In this document: positions 20,776 through 29,247 of the stretch, piece after piece | Layout of the letters: every line of letters begins with the position of its first letter | How positions within the stretch are numbered: position 1 is the stretch's first letter | Notes under the pieces: model-generated | Databases searched by the model: none | The model's input: the letters and a program-made list of their open reading frames with translations, nothing else | What the model was told of the DNA's origin: nothing | Assembly: GCA_011390165.1 (NCBI GenBank) | Contig: JAABSV010000023.1 | Location: 1 to 59,245 of the forward strand | From: Desulfobulbaceae bacterium | Lineage (GTDB): Bacteria; Desulfobacterota; Desulfobulbia; Desulfobulbales; Desulfocapsaceae | Direction of reading: 5' to 3' | DNA: 59,245 nt | Program-made: the position numbers and the translations under genes

Positions 20776-21618
20776 ATGCGCAATACCGTGAAATCTTTTT
20801 TCTGCTGCCTGCTGCTGCTCACTGCCGGGCTCTATGCCCTCCCCGGCGGGCCACTGTCGGCCGCCTCCCCCTCCATCGTGGTATCGGCGGTGCGTGGCAT
20901 GGCCGAGGTGATCCGCAAGACCGGTGTCACCACCTCTTTGCAGAACGGTGACCAACTCCAACCCGGTGATCTGCTGGTTACCGGCAAGGGGGCCCGCCTG
21001 CGGATACTCTTTGCCGACCAGACCATAGTCAGTGTCGGGGAAAACAGCAGGGTGGAACTGAACGACTATCTCTGGTCGGAGTCGACGGCAAGCGGCCATT
21101 TTGATATCACCGTCAACGAGGGTTTTTTTCGGATCATCGGCGGCAAACTGACCAAGGTGAACCCCCAGGCCTTCCGTACCAGGAGCCCGGCGGCCACCAT
21201 CGGCATCAGAGGGTCGGCATTTGCCGGCCGGGTGGCTGGTGGCGGCCTCGAAATCTTCCTGCTCAGCGGCAAGGGGGTGGATGTCGGCAACCGCCAGGGC
21301 TCGGTGCCCCTCCTTCTCCCCGGCATGGGGACCACGGTGGCATCATCGACAGAGAAACCGGCCACCCCCCTGCCCATGCGCCAGGCGGAGATGCAGCGGA
21401 TTCTTGCCGGTTCGGCGGTCGATCGGGATCAGGTGGAGTTCATCCCCAGGCCGGTTCCGGGTGGCCTGGAGGGTGAGATGCAGAGCGGAGCCAGCTCCTC
21501 CCGGGGGGGCTCGACGGTGAGCGGGACGCTGATCAACCAGTCGACCATCAGCAACTCGGTGAATCTCTCCAGCGGCACCGGCAACCGGTCCGCCGTGGGC
21601 TCGGTTACCGCCGAGTAG
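20776..21618 (+). CDS. Secreted FecR-domain protein
   Basis: About 280 residues from the ATG at 20776, whose signal peptide MRNTVKSFFCCLLLLTAGLY has normal shape; an ATG at 20749 would add nine residues, and neither has a strong ribosome binding site. The body matches the FecR beta-solenoid-like domain (IVVSAVRGMAEVIRKTG; LQNGDQLQPGDLLVTGKGAR; ENSRVELNDYLW; RTRSPAATIGIRGSAFA). The C-terminal third is Gly/Ser-rich (SGASSSRGGSTVSGTLINQS). It is extracytoplasmic. FecR-domain proteins often pair with CHASE2 cyclases, and here such a cyclase lies on the opposite strand 36 bases away. Confidence 0.85.
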   Translation: MRNTVKSFFCCLLLLTAGLYALPGGPLSAASPSIVVSAVRGMAEVIRKTGVTTSLQNGDQLQPGDLLVTGKGARLRILFADQTIVSVGENSRVELNDYLWSESTASGHFDITVNEGFFRIIGGKLTKVNPQAFRTRSPAATIGIRGSAFAGRVAGGGLEIFLLSGKGVDVGNRQGSVPLLLPGMGTTVASSTEKPATPLPMRQAEMQRILAGSAVDRDQVEFIPRPVPGGLEGEMQSGASSSRGGSTVSGTLINQSTISNSVNLSSGTGNRSAVGSVTAE

Positions 21619-21654
21619 TGTGCTTCGCCGAGACCTTCAGTCCGTTACGGTCGG

Positions 21655-23886
21655 TCAATTATGGTCATGGACCCCCTGCCAGTCGGCGGCGGGAGGCGTT
21701 TTTAAGTAGGCCCGGCACCGTTCCAGATAGAGCTGGTGCACCCCCTCGCCATGACGACGGTACAGGGTAGCGAACAGTTCCTCCGCCTCGGCGAACTGCC
21801 GCCGCCGGTAGGCGTCGATCGCCTGTTCGTGCCGGGCAAGCGGTGCCGGTAGCGGGCTGCATGGCCCGACCAGCGGTTCATAGAGATGGACCGGCAGGTT
21901 TTTCCCCTTCACCCGCACGGTGTCGATGCTCCGCCAGCAACTGTCGCCGGCCGCCGTCATCGTGCTCTCTGCAGCAAGAATCTTCACCCGGTAAAATTTG
22001 GTCAGCCCCTCCAGGCGTGAGGCGAGGTTGACGTTATCGCCGAGGACAGTGTAGGCGAAGCGGTCGTTGCTACCGAAATTGCCGGCACTGACCATGCCGG
22101 TATTGATCCCGATACCCACCGAGATCGGCGTCCCGGCCAGCTCCAGCCCGCCACTGCCTTGGTGGTCGATGGCGGCGGTGATCTCCAGTGCCGCCCGCAC
22201 CGCGTTGGCGGCATGCGCCGGGTCATCCACCGGCGTCCCCCAGACCGCCATCACCGCGTCGCCGATGTACTTGTCGACCATCCCCTGATTCCTGACGATG
22301 ATTTCGGTGAGCAGCGAGAAGTACTGGTTGAGAAAGTTGCTCAACCGGGCCGGCTGGGTGGTTTCCGCCAGACTGGTGAATCCCCTGATATCGCAAAACA
22401 GGACGGTGACTTCGCGGGTCTCTGCGGAGAGGTGGAGCCGTTCCGGGGTCTTCAGCAGCTGGTTGACCACCGAGGGGGGGACATAACGGGAGAAGACCCG
22501 GCGGATAAAGCTCTTTCTCTTTCCCTCGAAAAGGTAGTTGCAGAAGGTGACGGTGGTCAGGAGGGTCAGCAGGCTGACAATGATGTAGGAAATACCGAGA
22601 AGCTGCCCGCGGAGGAAGAGAAACTGGTAGTTCCCGGCAACAATGGCCAGGATGATCAGCAGGGCGAGGAAAAAGCCGGTGAGCGGCCCGAGTTGGGCCA
22701 GGGCGAAGAGCATCAGCAGGCCGGCCACGACGAGGATCGAGTAGGTGAGGCCAATCTCGGTGAAGTTTTCCCAGACCAGCGGGTCGTTCTGCAGCAGGTT
22801 GTCGATGGCGTTGGCGTGGACCTCCACCCCCGGCAGCCGCTCGGCGAAGGGGGTCGCCACCATATCCATGATACCGGCGGCGGACGAGCCGACCAGGACG
22901 TACTTGTCGCGGAGCCGTTCCTCGCCGCTGCCCCGGAGGAGATCGGCGGCGCTCAGGTAGGGAAAAGTAGCGTACGGGCCGCGGAAGTTGATGGTCAGCT
23001 GTCCCTGCGCATCGGTGTGGTAGAATGCCTCGCCCAGGGCTACCCCCAGCAGGGTCTGCGGATGCTCGCTGCCGGCCTCTCCGGCCGGGTAGAGTTTGGC
23101 CTCGGTCAGTCCTTTGCCGACCCGGACCACCTCGAAGGCCAGGGAGGGATAGGGGATGTCGTCCATGAGGATGAAGAGGGGCACCTTGCGGACGGTGCCG
23201 CTGGCATCGGGAAAGACGTTGAAAAAGCCTTCCGACGCGCCGGTGGCGATGATCGGCAGGTTGTTGATCGACCGGTAGGCGGCCAGCAGCTGGAGGGAGG
23301 AGAAACCACGCCCCTCCTCGGCCAGGCTGATGGTCAGGTCCGGCATCGGTGTGGCCTCATCCTTGAAGCCGTCCGGCTGCATCAGAAAACTGTAGCCGAG
23401 AATCGCCGGGCCGCCGGCGATGGTCTCGCCGAGGAGCCGGTCGTGGTCGAGGCGGGGATTGGCCTCGATGGCGGCGCGGATCATCTCGGGGTCGGCGCAG
23501 CCGGCCAGCAGTTCCCGGTGGCGATCGAGGAGGAGGGTCGGCGAGGTCCGGTCCTCTTCGGCAAAGAGGATGTCAAAGCCCACCACCCGCGCCCCGGCGC
23601 CATAGATCCGCGCGGTCAGCTCGGCCACCAGATCGCGCGGCCAGGGCCACTGCCCGTGTTCCTGCAGACTCTTTTCATCGATATCGACAACCACTACCTG
23701 ACCGGTGGTCGCCTCGCTGCCCCGTACCCGGAACATGCTATCGACGATCCTGGCATCGATGGCGGTGAACAGCTCCGGCTTCTGGTAGCCGAAGCTGAAC
23801 CAGACTAGACAGCTGACCACGATGCAGAGCAGGCCCGCCTTGAAGGAGGTGATGTGGAACAGGGAGGGGATGTCGAAAGCGGTCAT
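21655..23886 (-). CDS. CHASE2-domain class III adenylate/guanylate cyclase
   Basis: 743-residue membrane cyclase. An N-terminal span leads into an extracytoplasmic CHASE2 sensor domain (about 40-370: VVVVDIDEKSLQEHGQWPWP and ARVVGFDILFAEEDR are typical), then three spans (~380-455), and a class III catalytic domain from ~490. The metal-binding Asp lies in VTVLFCDIRGFTSLAE, the second in KYIGDAVMAVWG, and NVNLASRLEG is also present. It makes cAMP or cGMP in response to an outside signal. The ATG at 23886 avoids overlap with lolD; the longest frame would begin with GTG at 23931. It ends a probable lysS-lolC-lolD operon. Confidence 0.9.
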   Translation of the reverse strand: MTAFDIPSLFHITSFKAGLLCIVVSCLVWFSFGYQKPELFTAIDARIVDSMFRVRGSEATTGQVVVVDIDEKSLQEHGQWPWPRDLVAELTARIYGAGARVVGFDILFAEEDRTSPTLLLDRHRELLAGCADPEMIRAAIEANPRLDHDRLLGETIAGGPAILGYSFLMQPDGFKDEATPMPDLTISLAEEGRGFSSLQLLAAYRSINNLPIIATGASEGFFNVFPDASGTVRKVPLFILMDDIPYPSLAFEVVRVGKGLTEAKLYPAGEAGSEHPQTLLGVALGEAFYHTDAQGQLTINFRGPYATFPYLSAADLLRGSGEERLRDKYVLVGSSAAGIMDMVATPFAERLPGVEVHANAIDNLLQNDPLVWENFTEIGLTYSILVVAGLLMLFALAQLGPLTGFFLALLIILAIVAGNYQFLFLRGQLLGISYIIVSLLTLLTTVTFCNYLFEGKRKSFIRRVFSRYVPPSVVNQLLKTPERLHLSAETREVTVLFCDIRGFTSLAETTQPARLSNFLNQYFSLLTEIIVRNQGMVDKYIGDAVMAVWGTPVDDPAHAANAVRAALEITAAIDHQGSGGLELAGTPISVGIGINTGMVSAGNFGSNDRFAYTVLGDNVNLASRLEGLTKFYRVKILAAESTMTAAGDSCWRSIDTVRVKGKNLPVHLYEPLVGPCSPLPAPLARHEQAIDAYRRRQFAEAEELFATLYRRHGEGVHQLYLERCRAYLKTPPAADWQGVHDHN

Positions 23887-23902
23887 TGGCAGGAAACCGC
23901 GG

Positions 23903-24580
23903 CTATTGGCCGGGGTGGAGGCTGCCGTCACGCAAGGTCAGGCAGCGGTCCATCCTTTCGGCCAGGCTGAGGTTGTGGGTGACCATCAGGGCACAGAGCC
24001 GTCGGTCGCGGCAGAGATTTTGGAGCAGAGCAAAGACCAGATTGCCGGCCCGGGTGTCCAGGTTGCCGGTGGGCTCGTCGGCAAGGAGGATGGTCGGCCC
24101 CATGATCAGGGCCCGGGCCAGGGCCGCCCGCTGCTGTTCGCCGCCGGAGAGTTCGCTTACCCGGTGCTGGAGACGGTGGCCCAGTTCCACCCGCTCGAGA
24201 AGTTCCCGGGCCGGGCCGGCCGCCTTCTGCCGGCTCTGGCCGGCGATCAGGGCCGGGATCATCACGTTTTCCAGGGCGCTGAAATCGGGGAGGAGATGGT
24301 GGAACTGGAAGATGAAACCGATCTGCCGGTTGCGGAATGCCGCCAACTCCCGGGCCGATTTGGCCAGCAGGGGTTCTTCCCGGAAGAAGAGCTGGCCGCC
24401 GCTTGGCCGGTCGAGGGTGCCGAGCAGCTGCAGCAGGGTGGTCTTGCCGGAGCCGGAGGCGCCGATGATGGCGACCATCTCGCCGGCCTCGACGCTCAAA
24501 TCGACGCCGCTCAGGACCTCCAGGGCCGCCTCGCCGCTCCGGTAGACCCGGGAGATATTTTCCGCACGGTAGAGGGCCAT
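23903..24580 (-). CDS. lolD: Lipoprotein-release ABC transporter ATPase LolD
   Basis: 225-residue ATPase with Walker A GASGSGKTT, LGTLDRPSGGQLFF, signature LSGGEQQRAALARALI and Walker B ILLADEPTGNLD, all matching LolD. It energises release of outer-membrane lipoproteins from the inner membrane to LolA, together with LolC/E. The ATG at 24580 overlaps the upstream permease stop by one base (TGATG), indicating coupled translation. The longer frame would read into the permease and was rejected. A separate LolA-like gene is found at 49926, in the biosynthetic cluster, and may belong to a different system. Confidence 0.92.
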   Translation of the reverse strand: MALYRAENISRVYRSGEAALEVLSGVDLSVEAGEMVAIIGASGSGKTTLLQLLGTLDRPSGGQLFFREEPLLAKSARELAAFRNRQIGFIFQFHHLLPDFSALENVMIPALIAGQSRQKAAGPARELLERVELGHRLQHRVSELSGGEQQRAALARALIMGPTILLADEPTGNLDTRAGNLVFALLQNLCRDRRLCALMVTHNLSLAERMDRCLTLRDGSLHPGQ

Positions 24581-25800
24581 CAGGAGAGGACCTCCGCCGG
24601 CTGAACGTCGGACGCCTTCCACGATGGGTAGAGGGTGGCCAGGAGGGTGATGAGGATGGTGCTGCCGGCGACGATGGCGACGTCGAGGGGGAGGACCTTA
24701 ATCGGCAGGGTGGTCATCGGATAGACGTTGGAGGGGAGTTCGATGAACTGGTAGCGGGAAAGCAGTTCACAGAGCCCCAGTCCGCCGGCCACCCCGACGA
24801 TGGTGCCGGCGATGGCGATCACCAGCCCCTGGAAGAAAAAGATTTGCATCACCACCCCGGAGGTGGTTCCCATCGCCTTGAGGATGGCGATGTCACGGCT
24901 CTTTTCCATCACCACCATCACCAGGGCGCTGATGATGTTCAGGGCCGCCACCAGGATGATCAGGGCCATGGCGATGAACATGCCGATCTTCTCCAGTTTG
25001 AAGGCGGCAAAGAGGTTGCGGTTCATCATCATCCAGTCCTTGGCGACGAAGCCCGGCCCGAGTTGGGTGGCGATGCGGCCGGCCACCTGATCGGCTCGGT
25101 TCAGCTCCCTGGCCGGAACGGTCACCTCGATGCCGTGGGCGACATTCTCCAGGCCGAGGAAGGACTGGGCGTTGGCCAGGGACATGTAGGCGAGGTTGGC
25201 GTCGTATTCAAACATGCCGGTCTCAAAGATCCCCGAGACCAGGGCGGTCTTCACCTTGGGGATGATTCCCATGGGGGTGAGGGGGCCGGAGGGGGAGATC
25301 AGCCGGATCCGCTCGCCCACCGTCACCCGCAGCTCGGCGGCAAGGTTCTTGCCGAGGATGATATTGGGGAGCTGCCCCGCCTGGTCGAGATCCTCGATGG
25401 AACCGACCAGCATCTGCCGGCCGAGGCTGATCACCTCTTTTGCCGTCTCCGCCTCCACCCCGCGCAGGACCACGCCGCTGCCGCCGGCGGCACTGCTCAG
25501 CAGGGTCTGGGCGTAGAGATAGGGGGTGGCGCCGCTCACCCCCTTGACGGTGAGAATCTCCCGGCGCAGCTGCTGATAGTCACTGATCGGCCCGCCGCGC
25601 TGCTGGACGATGATATGGGAGTTGATGCCGAGAATCTGGTCGCGCAGACCGTCGGTGAAGCCGGAATAGACCGCCAGTACCACGATCAGGGCGATCACCC
25701 CAACGGTGATCCCGGCCACCGAGATGAACGAAATAAGTGAGATGAAGCCGTGTCTGTGTTTTGCCTTGAGGTACCGGAGGGCAATAAACCATGGGAACAT
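24580..25800 (-). CDS. lolC: Lipoprotein-release ABC transporter permease LolC/LolE
   Basis: 406-residue inner-membrane protein with the FtsX/LolE architecture: an N-terminal span after MFPWFIALRYLKAKHRHGF, a large periplasmic domain, then three C-terminal spans (MALIILVAALNIISALVMVV, then MEKSRDIAILKAMGTTSG, and a last span near VAIVAGSTILITLLATLYPS). Only one permease gene is present with lolD, so it may act as a homodimer (LolF-like) or pair with another gene outside the window; lolC is used as a family label. The gene begins 25 bases after the lysS stop and is probably co-transcribed with it, an arrangement common in related proteobacteria. Confidence 0.9.
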   Translation of the reverse strand: MFPWFIALRYLKAKHRHGFISLISFISVAGITVGVIALIVVLAVYSGFTDGLRDQILGINSHIIVQQRGGPISDYQQLRREILTVKGVSGATPYLYAQTLLSSAAGGSGVVLRGVEAETAKEVISLGRQMLVGSIEDLDQAGQLPNIILGKNLAAELRVTVGERIRLISPSGPLTPMGIIPKVKTALVSGIFETGMFEYDANLAYMSLANAQSFLGLENVAHGIEVTVPARELNRADQVAGRIATQLGPGFVAKDWMMMNRNLFAAFKLEKIGMFIAMALIILVAALNIISALVMVVMEKSRDIAILKAMGTTSGVVMQIFFFQGLVIAIAGTIVGVAGGLGLCELLSRYQFIELPSNVYPMTTLPIKVLPLDVAIVAGSTILITLLATLYPSWKASDVQPAEVLS

Positions 25801-25825
25801 AGGGCGGTAAGGAGGCTCTTTGGGG

Positions 25826-27337
25826 TTAGCTGTCGTTCTCCTGTTCCGGGCCTTTTCTGGCCTCGGGTTTCAGGTGGGGGAAGAAAATGACATCACGGAT
25901 GGAAGGGGCGTCGGTGAGCAGCATCACCAACCGGTCAATACCGATCCCTTCGCCGGCCGCTGCCGGCATGCCGTACTCAAGGGCCCGGAGGTAGTCATCG
26001 TCCAGCTCCGGGTGGATCTCGTCGTCGTCACCGCGGTTGGCGATCTGCTCCTCGAAGCGCTGCCGCTGATCCATCGGGTCGTTCAGTTCACTGAAGCCGT
26101 TGGCCAGTTCCCGACCGGTGATGAACAGCTCGAAGCGGTCGGTAACGCTCGGGTCCTCCTCGTTGCGCCGCGCCAGTGGCGAGACCTCGGTGGGGTAGGC
26201 GGTGATGAAGGTGGGGTTGATCAGTCTCTCCTCCACCAGCAGTTCGAACAGCTCGGTCTTCACCTTGCCAGGGCCTGCCTGGTCGTCGAGGGCGATACCC
26301 CGAGCCGTCGCCAGGGCCCGCAACCGCCCCTCGTCGGCGAGGGTGGCCGGGTCGATGCCGGCAATCTCCACCAGGGCCTGGTCCATGGTCAGCCGCCGCC
26401 AGGGGGGGGTGAGGTCGACCGCCGTTCCCTGGTAGCTGATCTGCAGAGTGCCGTTGACCTTCTCGCATACCCCGGCCAGCATCTCCTCGGTGAGGTCGAT
26501 CAGGTCGTGGTAGGTGGCATAGGCCTGATAGAATTCAAGCATGGTGAATTCCGGGTTGTGCCGGGTGGAGAGGCCCTCGTTGCGGAAGTTGCGGTTGATC
26601 TCAAAAACCCGCTCGAAGCCGCCGACCAAGAGACGTTTGAGATAGAGCTCCGGGGCGATGCGCAGGTAGAGGTCCATGTCCAGGGCCTTGTGGTGGGTCC
26701 GGAAGGGCTTGGCGGTGGCGCCGCCCGGGATCGGTTGCATCATCGGCGTTTCCACCTCCAGGTAGTCGCGGCCGTTGAGGTACTCGCGGATCAGCCGGAT
26801 GATCTCCACCCGTTTGCGGAAGGTCTCCCGGGTGGCCGGTGAGACGATGAGATCGACGTAGCGCTGGCGGTAGCGGGTCTCGACATCGCTCAGTCCGTGC
26901 CACTTGTCCGGCAGGGGGCGGAGCGATTTGGAGATCATGGTGATTGTCGCCGCCTGGACCGACAGCTCCCCCACCTTGGTCTTGAAGAGGTGTCCCTCGA
27001 TGCCGACGATGTCGCCGATATCCCATTTGCGGAAGGTGTCAAAGAGGGCCTCGCCGACGATGTCCGATTTGATGTAGGCCTGGATCTGGCCGCTGGCGTC
27101 GGTGAGGGTGCAAAAGGCCGCCTTGCCGAATTTGCGCATGGCCATCACCCGGCCGGCGACGCGGTAGCGGGGGGTGCCCGCCTCGCTCTCCTGGGCGGCG
27201 AGCCCCTCGCCTTTCGGCAGCAGTTCGGCGATCCGCTGCTTCGGCTGAAAGCTGTTGCTGTACAACTGCACCCCCAGTTCGGCCAGGGCGGCGGCTTTTT
27301 CCCGGCGCTGGGCCAGGGTCTGGTTTTCTTCACTCAT
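25826..27337 (-). CDS. lysS: Lysyl-tRNA synthetase, class II
   Basis: 503-residue enzyme that charges tRNA-Lys. The N-terminal OB-fold anticodon domain (YRVAGRVMAMRKFGKAAFCT) precedes the class II catalytic core with motif 2-like FRNEGLSTRHNPEFTMLEFY, VETPMMQPIPGGATAKPF and the motif 3 region GIGIDRLVMLLTDAPSIRDV, ending IFFPHLKPE. Length and motifs are typical for bacterial LysS. It is first in a minus-strand run with lolC, lolD and the CHASE2 cyclase. The upstream promoter must be in the 27338-28085 noncoding block, which contains tandem repeats directly next to the start. Confidence 0.95.
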   Translation of the reverse strand: MSEENQTLAQRREKAAALAELGVQLYSNSFQPKQRIAELLPKGEGLAAQESEAGTPRYRVAGRVMAMRKFGKAAFCTLTDASGQIQAYIKSDIVGEALFDTFRKWDIGDIVGIEGHLFKTKVGELSVQAATITMISKSLRPLPDKWHGLSDVETRYRQRYVDLIVSPATRETFRKRVEIIRLIREYLNGRDYLEVETPMMQPIPGGATAKPFRTHHKALDMDLYLRIAPELYLKRLLVGGFERVFEINRNFRNEGLSTRHNPEFTMLEFYQAYATYHDLIDLTEEMLAGVCEKVNGTLQISYQGTAVDLTPPWRRLTMDQALVEIAGIDPATLADEGRLRALATARGIALDDQAGPGKVKTELFELLVEERLINPTFITAYPTEVSPLARRNEEDPSVTDRFELFITGRELANGFSELNDPMDQRQRFEEQIANRGDDDEIHPELDDDYLRALEYGMPAAAGEGIGIDRLVMLLTDAPSIRDVIFFPHLKPEARKGPEQENDS

Positions 27338-27380
27338 GGTGAGTACTCGTCTTGTTCTCTTGAACTGGTTGGTTAACGGT

Positions 27381-27510
27381 TGTTCGGCTTTTCCTCGACA
27401 ACTGGTCGCTTTTCCCTCGACTCCTGGTCGCTTTTCCTCGACAGCTGGTCGCTTTTCCTCGAATGCTGGTCGTTTTTTCCTCGACTGCTGATCGGCCTTC
27501 CTTCAACTGT
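27381..27510. repeat. Tandem repeat, six copies of ~22 bp
   Basis: Units near TGGTCGCTTTTCCTCGACAGC start at 27381, 27403, 27425, 27446, 27467 and 27489 (21-22 bases each). The middle four are most similar and the outer two are degenerate. It begins 43 bases upstream of the lysS start codon on the opposite strand, so it may lie within the lysS leader transcript. Direct observation. Confidence 0.8.
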
Positions 27511-27604
27511 TGCTCTCTGGCCTGATTGTTGCGAGTGGTCGACTGGCGACAGGTTGCCTTCCCTTGTTGCTCATTGGCCTGATCGGTACAGGTGGTTGCT
27601 TAGC

Positions 27605-27788
27605 GGCTGGTCGGCTTTCCCTTCAGCTGCGGCGCTTCGGCCTGATCGGCCGGCCGGCGGGGCCGGCAGACAGGCCATCCCTGGCCTGACTGCCGGTTGC
27701 CGACATCCCTGTCGGCAACCCTGCGGGCCCGGTTCGCCGTCTCGGGCCGGGCCTGACGCGATGCAGCCGAAGGGAAAGCCGACCAGCC
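27605..27788. repeat. Structured intergenic palindromic element with nested hairpins
   Basis: A 20-bp arm (27605-27624, GGCTGGTCGGCTTTCCCTTC) is matched perfectly by its reverse complement at 27769-27788; pairing continues after one mismatch to 26 bp. Inside are three hairpins: 27663-27696 (7 bp, A-A mismatch, then CAGGCCA/TGGCCTG with TCCC loop), 27696-27719 (GTTGCCGACA/TGTCGGCAAC with the same TCCC loop), and 27726-27748 (GGCCCG/CGGGCC). The right arm overlaps a 28-bp-period duplicated segment (27779-27833). The overall shape is a closed multi-branch structure. It could be a structured RNA or a mobile palindromic element. Confidence 0.7.
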
Positions 27789-27833
27789 TGCCACCGTGCT
27801 GGATACCCGACCAGCTTGCCACCGTGCTGGATA
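27779..27833. repeat. Two-copy 27-bp direct repeat, 28-bp period
   Basis: The segment CCGACCAGCCTGCCACCGTG plus CTGGATA (27779-27805) is repeated at 27807-27833 with a single base change (C to T). It is followed by six T residues at 27834-27839. The first copy contains the end of the right arm of the large inverted repeat. Confidence 0.7.
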
Positions 27834-27951
27834 TTTTTTAGTCAGGTTGTGGCTGCAGGGGCTAGTAGCAGATCGAAACGCTCCCGGGAGTGGGGTGGCA
27901 ATGCCAAAAGGCCATGCAGTTGCGACTGATTGCCGGCCGCCCGCTGCCGAT

Positions 27952-27976
27952 AAAAAAAGCGGCAGAAGACTGCCGC
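27952..27976 (-). terminator. Rho-independent terminator for the minus-strand ppk1 operon
   Basis: On the minus strand a 7-bp GC-rich stem GCGGCAG/CTGCCGC with a four-base loop (TCTT) is followed immediately by seven T residues, a textbook intrinsic terminator. It lies 110 bases downstream of the stop of the membrane-protein gene at 28086, so it would end the ppk1 - epimerase - membrane-protein transcript. Confidence 0.85.
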
Positions 27977-28085
27977 CGCGCCACCAGACAAGCTACAGGC
28001 ATTACCGGGAAAGGGTCGAGATGTCAATGGCAAAACCGGTGGCCACGGTGATTCCCGCCATGGCCGGCCAGTCGGCTCGGTCGGT

Positions 28086-29228
28086 TCAACCGCGGCCGCC
28101 ATGGAGGATGCGGTCGTCGGCCGCCACCACCCCGTCATCGACCCGGCCGTCGTTGAAGAGGAGGATGGCCAGCAGCCAGCCGTAACAGAGTACTGCCAGT
28201 ACCGCCACCGGTGGGGAGTAATAGCCCAACGGGCAGAGGATGAGTACGGTGAACCAGTGGAGGAGGATCACCCAGCGGGAGTGGAGACGAATGGGGAAGT
28301 CGCCACGCCGGCTGATCACCACCAGGCCGCTGAGATTCCAGCCGTAGAGGGCGGTAAAGGCGTGCAGGCGCAGCAGTGGCAGGGTTTTTGCCGGGTCGTA
28401 GGTGGGGGAAAAGGCGAGAAGGATATAGAGGATGCCGGTGATCGAGGTGACCACCAGAAAGACGATGCCGGAGGTGAGGAAGGCCTTCTCCTGCAGCCGG
28501 ATACCCTCCCGCCAGTAGAGGTAGAGAACGAGCAGGACGGTGAAAAAGAGGGTGGTGGCGATGGCCACTTGGGGGAGGAACCACTCGGCGAGGATGAAGA
28601 GAAAAAAGATGATCACCCCGAGGTTGATCAGCCAGAAGGAAAGGCTCTTGTAAAAGCCGGTACGTGGTTCGGCGTGCGGTTGCATGAGGGCGAAGATCGC
28701 CGACATGCTGATCAGCGAGATGGGAAAGGAGAAGCCAAGGAAGAAGGTGTCGAGGCGGAGCTTTTCCAGGGTCAGCCAGTGGCCGAACTCGCCGTTGAGG
28801 ATCGCCAGGCTGGAGATGACCAGGCCGAGGGAGAGGCAGAGCAGTGCGGCCTGGTGGAATTTGGCGGCGGTGGGTTCACGTCGCTGGAAGAGCTTTTTCG
28901 GCAGGCAGCTGCCGAAATGGGCGATCCGGACTCTCTCGATGATTACCGCCAGGAGCAGCGGAATCACCAGGGTGGGCCGGTACCAGTGCATGAAGGCGCA
29001 GAAGGCGAAGGTAAGGGAGAGGAGGAGGAAGAGCCTCCCGGAGAGGCTGAGTTCCCCCCGGTTTTCGGTGAAGTGGATAAGGAGGGTGCCGCCGCTGCAG
29101 AGATTGAAGAGAAAGATGTGCAGCCGCTCGAAGTTGAGCACCGCCGGGGGGAAGAGGTGGTGGAGAAAGCCGCAGGTCAGGGCGGTGGTCATGATCAGCC
29201 AGATGGTGGCTTTCAGTTGGCTGCTCAC
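28086..29228 (-). CDS. Polytopic inner-membrane protein of unknown function
   Basis: 380 residues with roughly ten to twelve hydrophobic segments and short charged loops; no family recognised with confidence. Segments include LIMTTALTCGFLHHLFPPAV, LFLLLSLTFAFCAFMHWY and ALYGWNLSGLVVISRRGDFP. Several His residues lie at membrane-edge positions (FLHHLF, FMHWY, LLHWF, RLHAF), a pattern seen in haem- or metal-binding membrane proteins, but no fixed motif can be assigned. The start is a GTG at 29228 after an AGGGGA-like site. It lies 19 bases downstream of the epimerase fusion and is probably the third gene of the ppk1 operon. Confidence 0.65.
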   Translation of the reverse strand: MSSQLKATIWLIMTTALTCGFLHHLFPPAVLNFERLHIFLFNLCSGGTLLIHFTENRGELSLSGRLFLLLSLTFAFCAFMHWYRPTLVIPLLLAVIIERVRIAHFGSCLPKKLFQRREPTAAKFHQAALLCLSLGLVISSLAILNGEFGHWLTLEKLRLDTFFLGFSFPISLISMSAIFALMQPHAEPRTGFYKSLSFWLINLGVIIFFLFILAEWFLPQVAIATTLFFTVLLVLYLYWREGIRLQEKAFLTSGIVFLVVTSITGILYILLAFSPTYDPAKTLPLLRLHAFTALYGWNLSGLVVISRRGDFPIRLHSRWVILLHWFTVLILCPLGYYSPPVAVLAVLCYGWLLAILLFNDGRVDDGVVAADDRILHGGRG

Positions 29229-29247
29229 CGGTTCGTCCCCTTTCCTT

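Larger units (their letters stand above)
27338..28085. other. 748-base noncoding repeat block between lysS and the membrane gene
   Basis: No credible gene. The block contains, in order, a six-copy ~22-bp tandem repeat, a more degenerate ~60-bp periodicity (GGCCTGAT recurring near 27519, 27577 and 27639), a 20-bp perfect inverted repeat enclosing three hairpins, a two-copy 28-bp repeat, and a Rho-independent terminator facing the minus strand. These are listed separately. Open frames across it consist of repeated residues without ribosome binding sites. Confidence 0.75.

Noticed and set aside
22159..23808. 549-codon plus-strand frame opposite the CHASE2 cyclase
   Set aside because: Composition is Gly/Asp/His/Gln-rich as expected of an antisense shadow; the cyclase has clear catalytic residues.
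27381..27510. CRISPR array
   Set aside because: Units are contiguous without unique spacers and no cas genes are nearby.
27834..27839. Plus-strand T-run after the 28-bp duplicate as a terminator
   Set aside because: No stable stem lies immediately before it, and no plus-strand gene ends nearby.
27380..27841. 153-codon frame over the repeat block
   Set aside because: Product consists of repeated SWSLFLD-type residues, caused by the 22-bp repeat; no ribosome binding site.
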